NCBI GenBank assembly: GCA_023423715.1
Contig: JAFAFC010000013.1
Coordinates: forward strand, 18,556 to 82,555
Source: Bacteroidota bacterium
GTDB lineage: Bacteria > Bacteroidota > Bacteroidia > Flavobacteriales > Weeksellaceae
Direction: 5' to 3'
DNA: 64,000 nucleotides
Part shown: piece after piece, positions 44,278 to 53,023 of the stretch
How positions within the stretch are numbered: position 1 is the stretch's first letter
Layout: each line of letters begins with the position of its first letter
Translations under genes and position numbers: made by a program
Notes under the pieces: generated by a model
Told to the model about the DNA's origin: nothing
Database searches by the model: none
What the model saw: only the letters and a program-made list of their open reading frames with translations

Positions 44278-45171
44278 TTAAAATTTTAGGTGCATATCGT
44301 TTATCAAACGAGCTTTTATCAAATCCGAATTTTCTACCTGCAAAGTTTGATGTCTGCCACCGTTCTTCTCGAAAATCTCAATCAACAGTACCTTGTCATC
44401 GGCAATGGTAAATTGGTCTAACAGGAATACGTTTTGTTCGGTTAGTTTTCCGCCAATCTCGTCCAAAGGCTTGTAAGTTCTGAGGGGTATCATAGGGCGT
44501 TCTTGTACCACAGTACGTTTGGCTACCTTTTTATCTACTACTTTGAAATTGATAAAATCAATCTGGAAAGGCACATTGGTTTTATTTCTCAATTCCGTAT
44601 GGAAATAGTATTTGCCGTTGTGAATGTAAATTCCTTTCAAAATAAACTGTATGCCGAAACTTTTTGCCCCAATGTGCTTTACAATACGCTTATCATTTTT
44701 GTAAATCGTTTCCAAAAGCAATCCTGCCAACGAAGGCGAATTATTGCCCAACTCTTCAAAAAGCACATCGTTACCGTTAGCTTTATCAACTGCCTTTTGC
44801 ATTGTGAGTAGGTCGTAACTCATTGCCTCTGGGTAAGAACTGTAATAGACATTGAAACTGTAAAAACGTCCGTCATTGGTAATGACCGAAAAATTGGTTT
44901 CAGGTTCGAAATCCCTTACCGTTGCTTTTACACGCAACACGTTTTCCGCATCTTCTGCTTTTCCTGCAATTAGATATTCGCTTCCCAAATCCACATAACG
45001 GATAGCGGTCGGAAAAATCAAGTGCGAAGTTTTATCGTAGGTAACTTCCATTTTATACGGTTCTATCTTGCCTAATGCAAGCGGAGTTCTGATGCTGTCT
45101 TGTGCAAAAGATTGTACGGCAAAGCCGAGTATCAGGGCAATTGCCCAAAAGGTTTTTAAATGATTTTTCAT
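44278..45171 (-). CDS. traN: conjugal transfer protein TraN (VirB9-like)
   Basis: A 297-residue protein with a signal peptide (MKNHLKTFWAIALILGFAVQSFAQ) and DSIRTPLALGKIEPYKMEVTYDKTSHLIFPTAIRYVDLGS, the signature of the Bacteroides TraN family, which forms the outer core with TraM and TraO. It lies 24 bases after traM. The predicted location is the periplasm/outer membrane. Confidence 0.88.
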   Translation of the reverse strand: MKNHLKTFWAIALILGFAVQSFAQDSIRTPLALGKIEPYKMEVTYDKTSHLIFPTAIRYVDLGSEYLIAGKAEDAENVLRVKATVRDFEPETNFSVITNDGRFYSFNVYYSSYPEAMSYDLLTMQKAVDKANGNDVLFEELGNNSPSLAGLLLETIYKNDKRIVKHIGAKSFGIQFILKGIYIHNGKYYFHTELRNKTNVPFQIDFINFKVVDKKVAKRTVVQERPMIPLRTYKPLDEIGGKLTEQNVFLLDQFTIADDKVLLIEIFEKNGGRHQTLQVENSDLIKARLINDMHLKF

Positions 45172-45195
45172 TATTAAAATTATTTGAGTTCAACA

Positions 45196-46545
45196 TTATT
45201 TTTTAGATACCAAGAAGACTTGATATCCTGCTTTCAGCGTAACTTTTGGGGTTCTTACCTTTTTGGCGAAGTAGCCCGAAATTCCCTGTACCACGCCACG
45301 ACTAAGGTCTGCTGCAACCTGCTGTCCAGCATTTTGCGTGAGCATTACGCTTGTTCCGCCTGTCTGGCTCATATTGCCTGCCATTTCAGTAAGGGCATTC
45401 ATTTCGGGCGAATAAGGAACGTACAAGCCTTGCTGTCCGTCCAAATCGTAAATGGTTATATCTACCGGGATGATATTGCCCTCCAGTTCTATCGAGGTAA
45501 CTTTTAGTTGTAAACGCCCTCCCTGAAATTTCGCATTAGCCGTTAAAATCGTTCCTTTTGGAATGGTACGGCTCGGTGTTTTTGCAGGCTCTAATAATCG
45601 TAAACGCACACCTGTTTCGCCAACTACTGTTTGGGCATCGTGTACACAGGCTTTGATACTGTTTTTGGGTTGTGCCATTTGTTCCAAAGAACCAGCGGTA
45701 TAAAACCCACGGTTCTTTGTTTCGCTCCAATCCGCTAAAAAAGCACTGTCCGATGGTTCACGGTAAAGGGCTGATACTGTATTTTTTCTTGCTGATGTGA
45801 ACGATACAAAATGCTCTTTTTGGTTAGTAGCCATAGCACTAACAGCATCCGGAACAGCACCATTAGCAGGTGTTGAATTTTCGGTATTCGCATTTTTTGG
45901 CAGATACTTTGCTGCCATTTCATAGGATTTCTCCATTAGCTTCAATTGGTCATCAACTGTGGCCACAGGTGGCACATCCTTTTCTGATAATTTTTCTTTC
46001 AATTCATCCACCTGCTTACGCAGTTCCATTGTTTCAGCGTTATCATCTTGATAAAAGGAACTCAATGCGCTTTGGCTATTTCGATAGCTGTTCAAAGCAG
46101 GGTTACTGCTTCTTGCCGAATTTCTCCCACTACCGCCAAAGCTGTTGTTTTCCTCTTCTTCATTAAACGGTTCGTCGGTTGGCTCTTCTTTGTCTTCTGT
46201 ATTCCAGTAGTCTGAAAGTGTAGCCAATGCATTGCGTTTTTCCTGCTCTTTGCGTTCGAGCATTTCCTGTTCATACGCCTTGCCTTTGTCTGCAGGCATT
46301 CCAGTTCCAGTAGCCTCTGGTACCGCATCGTTCAGCCCTACATTTTCAATTGTCTTTTTGTCTTCGGATGGTTTAAATATGAGGTACATACAACCCACGA
46401 AAACAATCGCCATTAAGCCGAAAATTAAGGGCTTTTTGAGCTTCTCCTTATTATTCTGTGTGCCGTCTTGCAACGCATCAGCAGTTGCTGTCGAGTTCCC
46501 CTCCGTTACCCGAACAACCGATTTTTTGTTCTCATTTTCTTTCAT
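45196..46545 (-). CDS. traM: conjugal transfer protein TraM (VirB10-like)
   Basis: A 449-residue channel scaffold. It has a cytoplasmic Lys-rich start, one membrane span (LIFGLMAIVFVGCMYLIF, about 39-56), an acidic/low-complexity linker with a coiled coil (QDDNAETMELRKQVDELKEKLSEKD) and a C-terminal periplasmic domain (RLRLLEPAKTPSRTIPKGTILTANAKFQGGRLQLKVTSIE). It overlaps the traL end by 14 bases. Confidence 0.9.
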   Translation of the reverse strand: MKENENKKSVVRVTEGNSTATADALQDGTQNNKEKLKKPLIFGLMAIVFVGCMYLIFKPSEDKKTIENVGLNDAVPEATGTGMPADKGKAYEQEMLERKEQEKRNALATLSDYWNTEDKEEPTDEPFNEEEENNSFGGSGRNSARSSNPALNSYRNSQSALSSFYQDDNAETMELRKQVDELKEKLSEKDVPPVATVDDQLKLMEKSYEMAAKYLPKNANTENSTPANGAVPDAVSAMATNQKEHFVSFTSARKNTVSALYREPSDSAFLADWSETKNRGFYTAGSLEQMAQPKNSIKACVHDAQTVVGETGVRLRLLEPAKTPSRTIPKGTILTANAKFQGGRLQLKVTSIELEGNIIPVDITIYDLDGQQGLYVPYSPEMNALTEMAGNMSQTGGTSVMLTQNAGQQVAADLSRGVVQGISGYFAKKVRTPKVTLKAGYQVFLVSKK

Positions 46546-46819
46546 AAATTTGATTTTTTAAAATTGTTGATACACTATCCTGCAATCTTGCAGGACTTCC
46601 ATTTTTTTTGAGGACAGGATTTTCGATATGCTCTATGATCATATCGTTTCCAGACTTTGAGGTATCGTACCAGACTTTGAAAATTACACCTGCGGTAAGC
46701 AGTAGATATCCCACAAAAAAGTACAGGGTATATTGGTGCTGCTTGCGCACTGGCAATGCCTGCCAACGTTCGTCGAGCTTATCAAAATACCTATCCATAT
46801 TTGCTCTTAGTTTTTTCAT
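46532..46819 (-). CDS. traL: conjugal transfer protein TraL (DUF3989)
   Basis: A 95-residue inner membrane protein with one span (YTLYFFVGYLLLTAGVIFKVWY, about 30-51) and the DUF3989 start YFDKLDERWQALPVRKQHQY. It lies between the 142-residue gene and traM. The role in the channel is unknown. Confidence 0.82.
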   Translation of the reverse strand: MKKLRANMDRYFDKLDERWQALPVRKQHQYTLYFFVGYLLLTAGVIFKVWYDTSKSGNDMIIEHIENPVLKKNGSPARLQDSVSTILKNQIYERK

Positions 46820-46842
46820 ACTCTTAATTTTTTATGATGATG

Positions 46843-47271
46843 TTAGAGCTTGAACCGCTTGGAGATTTTACCCACATTTTGCTTTTGTTCATCATTAACC
46901 AAAGCAATAACCTCAACTGCATTGGGTAGGACTATTAAAGAGAGGTTTGTCAGTTCCGATTTTTTTAGCAATTGCCCAAATTGGTCTTTTCTTGCCACCT
47001 CCATTCTGTTGAGTGAGAATTTGCCGTTCAGATAATTTACCCACATACTGCATTCTACACTTGGCTTGTCTTCTCCCGACCATTGTAGGTAGCCTGTCAA
47101 CAACAAGTCTTGTTTAGGCAAAGTATCTGCACCTTTTTGGCAGCTTTCAAGGTAATCGCTGATACTTTCTTTCAGCTTTCCGGCATACGCACCCTGCGTA
47201 TGAAAATAGCCGTTATATCCTTTTTCTGTAAGGATTTTTGCGAACGTGTTTAAATCTGATAATGTTTCCAT
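46843..47271 (-). CDS. tra-operon protein of unknown function
   Basis: A 142-residue soluble protein with no signal peptide (METLSDLNTFAKILTEKGYNGYFH, IVLPNAVEVIALVNDEQKQNVGKIS). I do not recognise it. It is between traK and traL with gaps of 11 and 23 bases, so it is part of the transfer operon. Confidence 0.65.
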   Translation of the reverse strand: METLSDLNTFAKILTEKGYNGYFHTQGAYAGKLKESISDYLESCQKGADTLPKQDLLLTGYLQWSGEDKPSVECSMWVNYLNGKFSLNRMEVARKDQFGQLLKKSELTNLSLIVLPNAVEVIALVNDEQKQNVGKISKRFKL

Positions 47272-47282
47272 AAGATTGTTTT

Positions 47283-47906
47283 TTAGCGTTCGATGACTTC
47301 TATATCCCTGTTTTCCACGACTGCAAATTTTTCGATATTGAAGCCTTGTGGGTTGTTGTCAGAGCGAACGGAGTTGACTAGGTAGCAGGAAGTAATTAAG
47401 TTACGTCTGGTTACATTGCTTGACCGAATGATGAATTGTTTTGCATAGGTTCGTACCGCATAAGGATGGGTATCGAAATTGCAGACCACACTATCTACTT
47501 CGATGCGTTGCTGTACGTTTCCTGATATAATACGACTGTAATAGCCTTTTTCTGACAAGTCTTTATAGTAGTCGAAGGCACTTTTGTCGGCAAGATTGAA
47601 TGCCCTGCTCATATTGCTTTCTATAGCGTTTTTGTCGGGAGCAAGTGTAAAAAACAGCTCGTGAAAACGTCTGACGTGTTCCCTTGCTTCCACAGGTCGG
47701 TTGATACTTGCATCTTGCGATAAGGCAAGCATCAAAGATTTGCCGTTATCCAATACATAGATTTTTTGGCGTTGTTCTTCTGCAAAGCGGTAGGACTGCC
47801 ATACGGCATATCCTACCACGCCAATACAGAGAACCGCAAACACAATGGCATATAGTCTTATCTGCCTAAAGCTGTTTTCGATATTTCTTAGCGTTTTAAA
47901 TTCCAT
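47283..47906 (-). CDS. traK: conjugal transfer protein TraK (VirB8-like)
   Basis: A 207-residue protein with one N-terminal span (YAIVFAVLCIGVVGYAVWQSYRF, about 18-40) and a periplasmic domain that includes ALSQDASINRPVEAREHVRRFHELFFTLAPDK. This is the TraK family, placed with VirB8-like assembly factors. 19 bases after traJ. Confidence 0.88.
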   Translation of the reverse strand: MEFKTLRNIENSFRQIRLYAIVFAVLCIGVVGYAVWQSYRFAEEQRQKIYVLDNGKSLMLALSQDASINRPVEAREHVRRFHELFFTLAPDKNAIESNMSRAFNLADKSAFDYYKDLSEKGYYSRIISGNVQQRIEVDSVVCNFDTHPYAVRTYAKQFIIRSSNVTRRNLITSCYLVNSVRSDNNPQGFNIEKFAVVENRDIEVIER

Positions 47907-47925
47907 TTTTTTGAATGATTTATTG

Positions 47926-48921
47926 TTATTTATTCATCAGTTTACCGCCGATGTTTCCTACTGTAGATCCTGCACCAGCACCCGCAAGGTTTCCTGCCTT
48001 CATCGCTGTTTGATTTACATTACGAGTAAAGTTTCCTGCACCTCCGGCTTGGATTACCCAACCTGTTACTGTTGGAATTGTGAAGTAGCCAACGATACCG
48101 ATAATCATAAAGATGATGTACACCGTATTGCTCGTATCGGGTATGTAGGTCGGGTCGGCAAGCATTGCTATATCCCTTTCCAGTATGAGGGATTGTATTC
48201 TTGCCAGCATCGAGCTGAACAAATCGGAAACAGGAAGCCAGAGATATACGCTGACATATCTCGTGATCCACTGTGTGAGCGTGGACTGAAATCCGTCCCA
48301 AACGGAAATAGCAAAAGCTATTGGCCCCAGTATCGAAAGGACTATCAGGAAAAATGTTCGTATGGTATCAATAACTAAAGCCGCCGCCTGAAAGAGTATT
48401 TCCAATAAATTGCGAAACCAATCCTTTATTGCTTTCTCTATCTTGTAGGCTTGCCTGTCCATATACATTCCTGCCATTGTACCAACGTCCGATGGCGACC
48501 AGCCCAATTCATCCAGCTTTTTATCAAACTCTTCGTCTGATGCCATATAGGCGGTTTCGGGATTTCGTACCATTGCTTCGTATTCCAATTGGTCTTTCTG
48601 TTGCTGGAGTTGGTTGAGGTCAAGCACCTGGTCTTCGAGTATGGCGTGAGTTCCTGTAACTACCGGGCTTAATACTGCATTAATGGTTCCCAACACGATG
48701 GTTGGAAAGAACATTATACAAAGACCCAGAGCGAATGGACGCAGTAACGGAAACACATCGATAGGCTCGGCTCGGCTTAAAGCCTGCCAAACCTTTAATG
48801 CTACATAGAACAACGCACCCAATCCCGCCAATCCTTTAGCCACAGCCGCCATATCACCTGCAAGCGGCATCATATCGTCGTAAAGTGAACGAAGGAGTTC
48901 GTGAAGATTATCCCATTCCAT
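47926..48921 (-). CDS. traJ: conjugal transfer protein TraJ (VirB6-like)
   Basis: A 331-residue inner membrane protein with several spans (about residues 20-105, 165-235 and 280-300) and the TraJ family start MEWDNLHELLRSLYDDMMPLAGDMA. It likely forms part of the inner-membrane pore. The tail GNLAGAGAGSTVGNIGGKLMNK is Gly-rich. It is two bases from traI. Confidence 0.9.
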   Translation of the reverse strand: MEWDNLHELLRSLYDDMMPLAGDMAAVAKGLAGLGALFYVALKVWQALSRAEPIDVFPLLRPFALGLCIMFFPTIVLGTINAVLSPVVTGTHAILEDQVLDLNQLQQQKDQLEYEAMVRNPETAYMASDEEFDKKLDELGWSPSDVGTMAGMYMDRQAYKIEKAIKDWFRNLLEILFQAAALVIDTIRTFFLIVLSILGPIAFAISVWDGFQSTLTQWITRYVSVYLWLPVSDLFSSMLARIQSLILERDIAMLADPTYIPDTSNTVYIIFMIIGIVGYFTIPTVTGWVIQAGGAGNFTRNVNQTAMKAGNLAGAGAGSTVGNIGGKLMNK

Positions 48922-48923
48922 TT

Positions 48924-49556
48924 TTACCAGTATTTTTGGTTAGAAGTTCCGTAGAGTTCAAGAACTCTCTGTGCGTCGTTTTTCTTTTTCGCTCTTAGGT
49001 AGCTTACAGAAATGTTCTTATTAGTGTAGTAGCGTACAAGGCTGTGGTAATCCTTTACCTCTTTGTACACACGATCAATAATATCCATACGCTCTTTGTC
49101 GTTTAGCGAAAGGCTTGAAGAGGTTATAATTTGCTTCAATTCTTTCAGCAGTTCGGTACTTTCATTGAGCAGTGCCGAATAACCATTGCCGATTGCAACC
49201 AATTCCTGTGGTGTGAAATTGGGATCGTTCATCATTTTTCCAAAGTTCTGAACATATATTTCGGACACATCGCCTACCAACAATACGGTTTGCTGTACTT
49301 TACGGGCATCTTTCACAAGGTTGTTGATAGCTTTTAGCTTGTCGTAATATTCCTTGCCCTGATCGTACACTTTTTTCACTTCGTTGAAGTTCTTTACGAC
49401 ATTGCTCACGGTGGAAGAAGTCTGTATGATTTCGTTCGCACTGTTGATAATTCCTGATGCCAGATTTGCAGGGTCAGTTACTACAAATTGAGCTTTCGCT
49501 GACGGTGCTACGGCGAGCATTAGTGCCGTACACACCAGATACAATACTTTTTTCAT
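48924..49556 (-). CDS. traI: conjugal transfer protein TraI (DUF4141)
   Basis: A 210-residue secreted protein with a signal peptide (KKVLYLVCTALMLAVAPSAKAQF) and a long helical body of the DUF4141 type (VVTDPANLASGIINSANEIIQTSSTVSNVVKNFNEVKKVYDQGKEYY). The group is VirB5-like by position and size. It lies between traG and traJ. Confidence 0.88.
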   Translation of the reverse strand: MKKVLYLVCTALMLAVAPSAKAQFVVTDPANLASGIINSANEIIQTSSTVSNVVKNFNEVKKVYDQGKEYYDKLKAINNLVKDARKVQQTVLLVGDVSEIYVQNFGKMMNDPNFTPQELVAIGNGYSALLNESTELLKELKQIITSSSLSLNDKERMDIIDRVYKEVKDYHSLVRYYTNKNISVSYLRAKKKNDAQRVLELYGTSNQKYW

Positions 49557-49585
49557 TGTTTCTGAATTTTTAAATTGTTAATTGA

Positions 49586-52090
49586 CTATTGATTTACTTT
49601 GTCCCGCCTTTGCATTGCGATATGCTTAATGGCGAGTTCTACATTGCCGTCCAGTTCAGCAGCAAGCTGCATCACTTCCATTTTTTCGGTTTCTTCGGTG
49701 GTGTAAGCAAGGTATTCCTCCAAACTAACTTCGGTGGCATAGACTGCCGAGTGCGTACCACCTAAGCCTATCCAAACCTCTTTGTAAAGTCGGCTTGCAT
49801 CGTTGTTCATATTGATAGAAAGTACCTGCCCTTTTTCCTTATCTGTAAGCCCCAACATCGCCTGTATATCATCAAACTTGTTCATATACTTTCGTTGGTC
49901 TAAAAGGATTTTACAGTCAGAGTTATTGATGATACTTTCTTTGACGATAGGCGATTGGATAATATCATCGACCTCTTGCGTTACGACAATCGCTTCTCCG
50001 AAGAATTTGCGGACGGTCTTAAAGAGATACTTGATGTATTCTGCCATTCCTTCTTTGGCAATCGCTTTCCAAGCCTCTTCAATTAAGATGAGTTTGCGAA
50101 TACCTTTCAGCCTACGCATCTTGTTAATGAAGACTTCCATAATGATAATGGTAACTATGGGAAAGAGGATTTTATGGTCTTTTATCGCATCAATTTCAAA
50201 GACAATAAAGCGTTTGGAAAGCAGGTCTAACTGCTTATCGGAATTGAGCAAATAATCATACTCACCGCCCTTGTAGTAGGGTTCGAGTACGTTAAGGAAA
50301 TTGGCAATGTCAAAGTCTTTTTCCCTTACCTGTTTTTCTTCGAGTACCTTGCGGTAATCGCCTTTTACATACTCATAGAAGCCATTGAATGATGGATAAA
50401 TATCTTCCTGTTTGATGCGCTCGATATAGCCTGATACAGCATTCGATAATGCTACTTCTTCTGAACGGGTTGGTGGTTCATCATCACGTTTCCAGAGTGT
50501 GAGTATCAAAGTCTTGACACTTTCTCTCTTTTCAATGTCGAAAACGCCGTCATCGGTATAGAAAGGGTTAAAGGCAATGGGATTGTCTTCTGTATAAGTG
50601 AAGTACACACCGTCTTCACCTTTCGTCTTTCCCTTAATGAGTTCACATAAACCCTGATAGGAATTTCCGGTATCTACGAGCAATACGTGAGCGCCCTGTT
50701 CGTAGTATTGCCTTACCATGTGGTTTGTGAAAAACGATTTACCACTTCCCGAGGGACCAAGTATAAACTTGTTACGGTTGGTAATAATTCCACGTTTCAT
50801 CGGCAAGTCCGAAATATCCAAATGGATAGGTTTTCCAGTCAGGCGGTCAGCCATCTTGATACCAAATGGTGATGGCGAATTGTGGTAATTGGTTTCTTCC
50901 GTAAAAAAGCACAATGCAGGCTCAATAAACGTGTAAAAACTTTCCTCTGCGGGAAAATCACCTGCATTACCCGGCATTCCTGCCCAGTACAATGTTGCTA
51001 CATCCGTAGTGTTGTGTCTGGGTTTACATTCCATCAATGCTAAAGCACTACCACAATCATTTTTTAGCTGTTTCAGTTCCGCAGGGTCTTCCGACCACGC
51101 CATAATGTTGAAGTGTGCTCTTACGGAAGAAAGACCGAACGAATGTGCTTCATTCAGGTATTTTTCTATCCACTCTTTGTTGATCTGGTTGGCACGGCTA
51201 TACCTTGCCAGTGAGTGCATATTCCTTGCGGACTTCTCAAACTTTTGTAGGTTGGCTTCGCTGTTATCCAAAAACAAGTATTGGTTGTAGATATGGTTAC
51301 AGCTAAGGAGTAATCCCACAGGAGCAGCGAATGATAAACGACAGTCGCTCCGGTCTGTAGATAGTTTTTCAAAACGGGTATCGGCAGATACTGTTCCGGG
51401 TAGATCATCCGTGTCCGAAAGCGTGTGCAGGCTTAACCTTTTGTTCCCGATACGAACTTCCTCTGTTCCGAGTGCGATGTCCTGCATCGGTGTTCCAGGT
51501 TCCCTTGATAGTGTAAGGTACTGTTCCAGCAATCCCTGTTTCCCGTCTATACCAATAATGTCTTCTTCGGTCAAACGTCGCAGACTTACAAAACCGCTAT
51601 CGTTCACAATACGCTCAAACTGTGCCACGGTTTCAATAAAGCGGTGTATAGCTTCCTTATCCCTTATTTCTTTCGGGATCAGCGAACCTTTGCAAAGAGA
51701 ACTGAAGTTGCTTTGCATACGCATACGCTCTTTGGTTGTCTTAGTTAAAAAGAGGTAGCAATAATGGTTTAGGAACGGTCGCTCGTTAAAATGGCGTTGA
51801 TAGGATTTTGCCAAAAAACTCTGGTTGTCGGCTGCCAAATTGGGCGCATAACTTTCTTTAATGTACCAATCCTGTTTGTGGATTACTGTAAAATCCGGCA
51901 AAGTCTTGATAGCTTTGTGCCAAGCGGAATGTATGGCTTCATATTCCGCAGAAGCTACAGTAAACAGTTCCGGCAAACGCACTTCAAAACAGGCGGTAAT
52001 GTCTGCATCTTTGGAAAGAATGCAGTTGTTTTCTACTGCCAGTAACGGAAACTTGCTTTCCAGTGTGGTAGTCTTTGATACATTTCTCAT
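49586..52090 (-). CDS. traG: conjugal transfer ATPase TraG (VirB4-like)
   Basis: An 834-residue cytoplasmic AAA+ ATPase that powers channel assembly. The N-terminal half is the VirB4-like domain; the Walker A is GPSGSGKSFF about residue 447 and the Walker B LILIEEAW about residue 665. The C-terminus contains LYKEVWIGLGGTHSAVYATEVSLEEYL. The start overlaps traF by four bases (ATGA), so the two are translationally coupled. Confidence 0.95.
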   Translation of the reverse strand: MRNVSKTTTLESKFPLLAVENNCILSKDADITACFEVRLPELFTVASAEYEAIHSAWHKAIKTLPDFTVIHKQDWYIKESYAPNLAADNQSFLAKSYQRHFNERPFLNHYCYLFLTKTTKERMRMQSNFSSLCKGSLIPKEIRDKEAIHRFIETVAQFERIVNDSGFVSLRRLTEEDIIGIDGKQGLLEQYLTLSREPGTPMQDIALGTEEVRIGNKRLSLHTLSDTDDLPGTVSADTRFEKLSTDRSDCRLSFAAPVGLLLSCNHIYNQYLFLDNSEANLQKFEKSARNMHSLARYSRANQINKEWIEKYLNEAHSFGLSSVRAHFNIMAWSEDPAELKQLKNDCGSALALMECKPRHNTTDVATLYWAGMPGNAGDFPAEESFYTFIEPALCFFTEETNYHNSPSPFGIKMADRLTGKPIHLDISDLPMKRGIITNRNKFILGPSGSGKSFFTNHMVRQYYEQGAHVLLVDTGNSYQGLCELIKGKTKGEDGVYFTYTEDNPIAFNPFYTDDGVFDIEKRESVKTLILTLWKRDDEPPTRSEEVALSNAVSGYIERIKQEDIYPSFNGFYEYVKGDYRKVLEEKQVREKDFDIANFLNVLEPYYKGGEYDYLLNSDKQLDLLSKRFIVFEIDAIKDHKILFPIVTIIIMEVFINKMRRLKGIRKLILIEEAWKAIAKEGMAEYIKYLFKTVRKFFGEAIVVTQEVDDIIQSPIVKESIINNSDCKILLDQRKYMNKFDDIQAMLGLTDKEKGQVLSINMNNDASRLYKEVWIGLGGTHSAVYATEVSLEEYLAYTTEETEKMEVMQLAAELDGNVELAIKHIAMQRRDKVNQ

Positions 52091-52419
52091 ACGGCATTCT
52101 GTTTAGGAGTGAATTTTAAATAGCGGTGTACAGGCTTGCGACAGATGATGTAGCGGGGATGCCTTTTATTAGCCGCTATCTTCATTAATCCGTGTTCGCC
52201 ATATTTTCTGTTCAGCGAAAAGGTCTGCCATACAATCAGCGAAGCACCACCAGCACCGAGAAACAGGCAGATGTAAGAGTTTACGCCTGCCATATACAGT
52301 ATCATCACGAAGATGAGCGTACCGAGCAGCCCACCTGCGAAAATGAAAAGGTATTGTGCTTTCAAACCTTTAAATTCCACCGTTCTTCCGATGCCTTTGT
52401 TTATGTTGTAATTGTTCAT
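52087..52419 (-). CDS. traF: conjugal transfer protein TraF (DUF4133)
   Basis: About 110 residues with two membrane spans (YLFIFAGGLLGTLIFVMILYMAG and YICLFLGAGGASLIVWQTF) and the DUF4133 start NNYNINKGIGRTVEFKGLKAQYL. The ATG at 52419 is preferred; an upstream ATG at 52482 adds 21 residues that do not look like the family. The family is VirB3-like. Confidence 0.88.
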   Translation of the reverse strand: MNNYNINKGIGRTVEFKGLKAQYLFIFAGGLLGTLIFVMILYMAGVNSYICLFLGAGGASLIVWQTFSLNRKYGEHGLMKIAANKRHPRYIICRKPVHRYLKFTPKQNAV

Positions 52420-52430
52420 AAAGCAAAGGA

Positions 52431-52736
52431 TTAAAGGAAGAATGAACGCAGGATGGTAGCCGCTACGATTAAGAAGATACACGCACCGAACCAGCTTGCC
52501 GCAGTCTTTGATGTGTCGGGGTCGCCTGAGCTGAATTTATTGTACACCTTAACACCTCCGATTAACCCGACGACCGCACCGATGGCGTAGATTAATTGGG
52601 TTGCTGGGTCGAAATAAGACGTTACCATTTGGGTAGCCTCGTTGATACCTGCTGTACCGTTTCCCTGTGCGAAAGCACCAATTCCTGACAGCATAGCCAC
52701 GGCTGCCAGCAAAACTTTTTTTCTTTGTTTTTCCAT
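52431..52736 (-). CDS. traE: conjugal transfer protein TraE (DUF4134)
   Basis: A 101-residue protein with a signal peptide or first span (VLLAAVAMLSGIGAFAQGNG) and two further spans; DUF4134 form (FDPATQLIYAIGAVVGLIGGVKVYNKFSSGDPDTSKTAASWFGA). The group is VirB2-like, probably the pilin. It is the first gene of the traE-traQ run; the defence block lies directly upstream, so its own promoter must be in the 287-base gap, where I see no strong box. A CCGCA/TGCGG hairpin is present in that gap. Confidence 0.88.
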   Translation of the reverse strand: MEKQRKKVLLAAVAMLSGIGAFAQGNGTAGINEATQMVTSYFDPATQLIYAIGAVVGLIGGVKVYNKFSSGDPDTSKTAASWFGACIFLIVAATILRSFFL

Positions 52737-53023
52737 AATTGAAACGTATTATTTTGTTACTACTTTCCCGCACCTTGCGGACTTTCGGGACAAAGGTGTT
52801 TCAGAAATCAGGGCGTTATAACAAAGTGGCAGTCAAAGGAATTGTTTGGCGGTGGGTGGCCGTTCAAATACTGAAATATGTTATATTAGCTGTTTTATGT
52901 TTTCAACTAATTCACTCACTTATCTCACCCTGCATTGATATGCGCTTTGAATTAACTGAAAATCAATTTCACTATTATTTTAACCATCTTATCGACTCTC
53001 AAAAAGACTTGGACTGACAAATT

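Noticed and set aside
52739..53017. 92-codon frame upstream of SIR2-Ago
   Set aside because: Lies in the divergent traE/SIR2-Ago gap; composition is not gene-like and it ends next to the real start.
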